Source of the DNA: Sutterella parvirubra YIT 11816
GTDB taxonomy: Bacteria; Pseudomonadota; Gammaproteobacteria; Burkholderiales; Burkholderiaceae_F
Length of the DNA stretch: 5,294 nt
Assembly (NCBI RefSeq): GCF_000250875.1
Contig: NZ_JH605022.1
Location: 161 to 5,454, forward strand
Direction of reading: 5' to 3'
The translations under genes were made by a program, and so were the position numbers. Positions within the stretch are counted from its first letter, which is position 1, and the number at the start of each line of letters is the position of its first letter. Of this stretch, positions 4,933-5,294 are shown one piece after another. The notes beneath the pieces are model-generated. The model was not told the DNA's origin. It was given only the letters and a program-made list of their open reading frames with translations, and did not search any database.

Positions 4933-5294
4933 TTAGCCCTCAAAGGGGTTGACGTGCAGGATCGTCTGTTCGCGGTCCGGACCGGTCGAGACGAGCGCGA
5001 TCGGCGCGCCCGCGACTTCCGAGAGTCGCGTGAGGTACTGGCGCGCGGTCTCGGGGAGCTCTTCCCACTTCGTCATGCCGAAGGTGCTTTCCTTCCAGCC
5101 GGGGAATTCTTCATAGATCGGTTCGCACTCGGCCACCGCGTCCGCGCCCGAAGGCATGACGGCCAAGGTTTCGCCGCGGAACTTGTAGCCGACGCCGAGC
5201 TTGATCGTATCGAACCCGTCGAGGACGTCGAGCTTCATGACCGCAAGGCCCGTGATGCCGTTGATCTGCACCGCACGGCGCAGCGCCGCGCCGT
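4933..5294 (-). CDS. purA: Adenylosuccinate synthetase, C-terminal 119 residues (start beyond the window)
   Basis: Catalyses GTP-dependent joining of aspartate to IMP to give adenylosuccinate, the first committed step to AMP; a cytoplasmic homodimer. The window holds about the last quarter of an enzyme of roughly 430 residues, and the frame is open to the right edge. The fragment aligns throughout with E. coli Pur[42 protein letters not shown], and near the end STGPDR at fragment positions 102-107, which contacts the guanine of GTP. The protein ends NPFEG, as expected. The guanine-specificity motif usually read as TKLD is MKLD here (fragment residues 19-22; codon ATG at 5238-5236), while the critical Lys and Asp are kept. 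A GTG within the fragment (5271) is not the start, because homology continues upstream of it. The phosphoribosyltransferase gene follows after 102 nt. Confidence 0.97.
   Translation of the reverse strand, partial: GAALRRAVQINGITGLAVMKLDVLDGFDTIKLGVGYKFRGETLAVMPSGADAVAECEPIYEEFPGWKESTFGMTKWEELPETARQYLTRLSEVAGAPIALVSTGPDREQTILHVNPFEG

Overview
The window is GC-rich (roughly 65% by eye), with tightly packed genes and simple bacterial signals. Five of the six genes lie on the minus strand. The 3' end of purA followed by a COG2236-type phosphoribosyltransferase is an arrangement familiar from Betaproteobacteria. Together with TAGAAT-type -10 boxes, this suggests a Burkholderiales-like organism, possibly Sutterellaceae. 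The taxonomic placement is inference. I see no tRNA or rRNA gene, insertion sequence, CRISPR array or phage gene.

Left part (1-1702, minus strand): an ADP-ribosylglycohydrolase family protein is followed, after 3 nt and with a strong GGAGG ribosome binding site, by a PfkB/ribokinase family sugar kinase that runs off the left edge. This pairing matches the yegU-yegV pair of Escherichia coli and suggests cleavage of an N-ribosyl compound followed by phosphorylation of a product. The substrate is unknown. A good sigma70-type promoter (TTGAGC, 17 bp, TAGAAT) lies just upstream.

Middle (1703-2507): a 239-bp divergent intergenic region holds several inverted repeats. It separates the pair from a plus-strand gene for a HicB-type protein with a C-terminal helix-turn-helix. 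No hicA toxin gene is adjacent, so this is an orphan HicB that may act as a plain transcription regulator, perhaps of its divergent neighbours. A long hairpin, probably a bidirectional terminator, separates it from the convergent mscS-type gene.

Right part (2508-5294, minus strand): a 503-residue MscS-family mechanosensitive channel is preceded by a 277-bp non-coding region. That region holds a structured leader with competing pairings, a weak promoter candidate, a perfect 20-bp palindrome and the clear intrinsic terminator of the gene upstream. Then come the purine phosphoribosyltransferase and the last 119 residues of PurA. These two probably form one transcription unit linking AMP synthesis with purine salvage, ended by the terminator at 4235-4272.

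The most interesting points are the orphan HicB facing a yegUV-like pair across a repeat-rich intergenic region, and the structured mscS leader. I do not see a clearly new multi-gene system.
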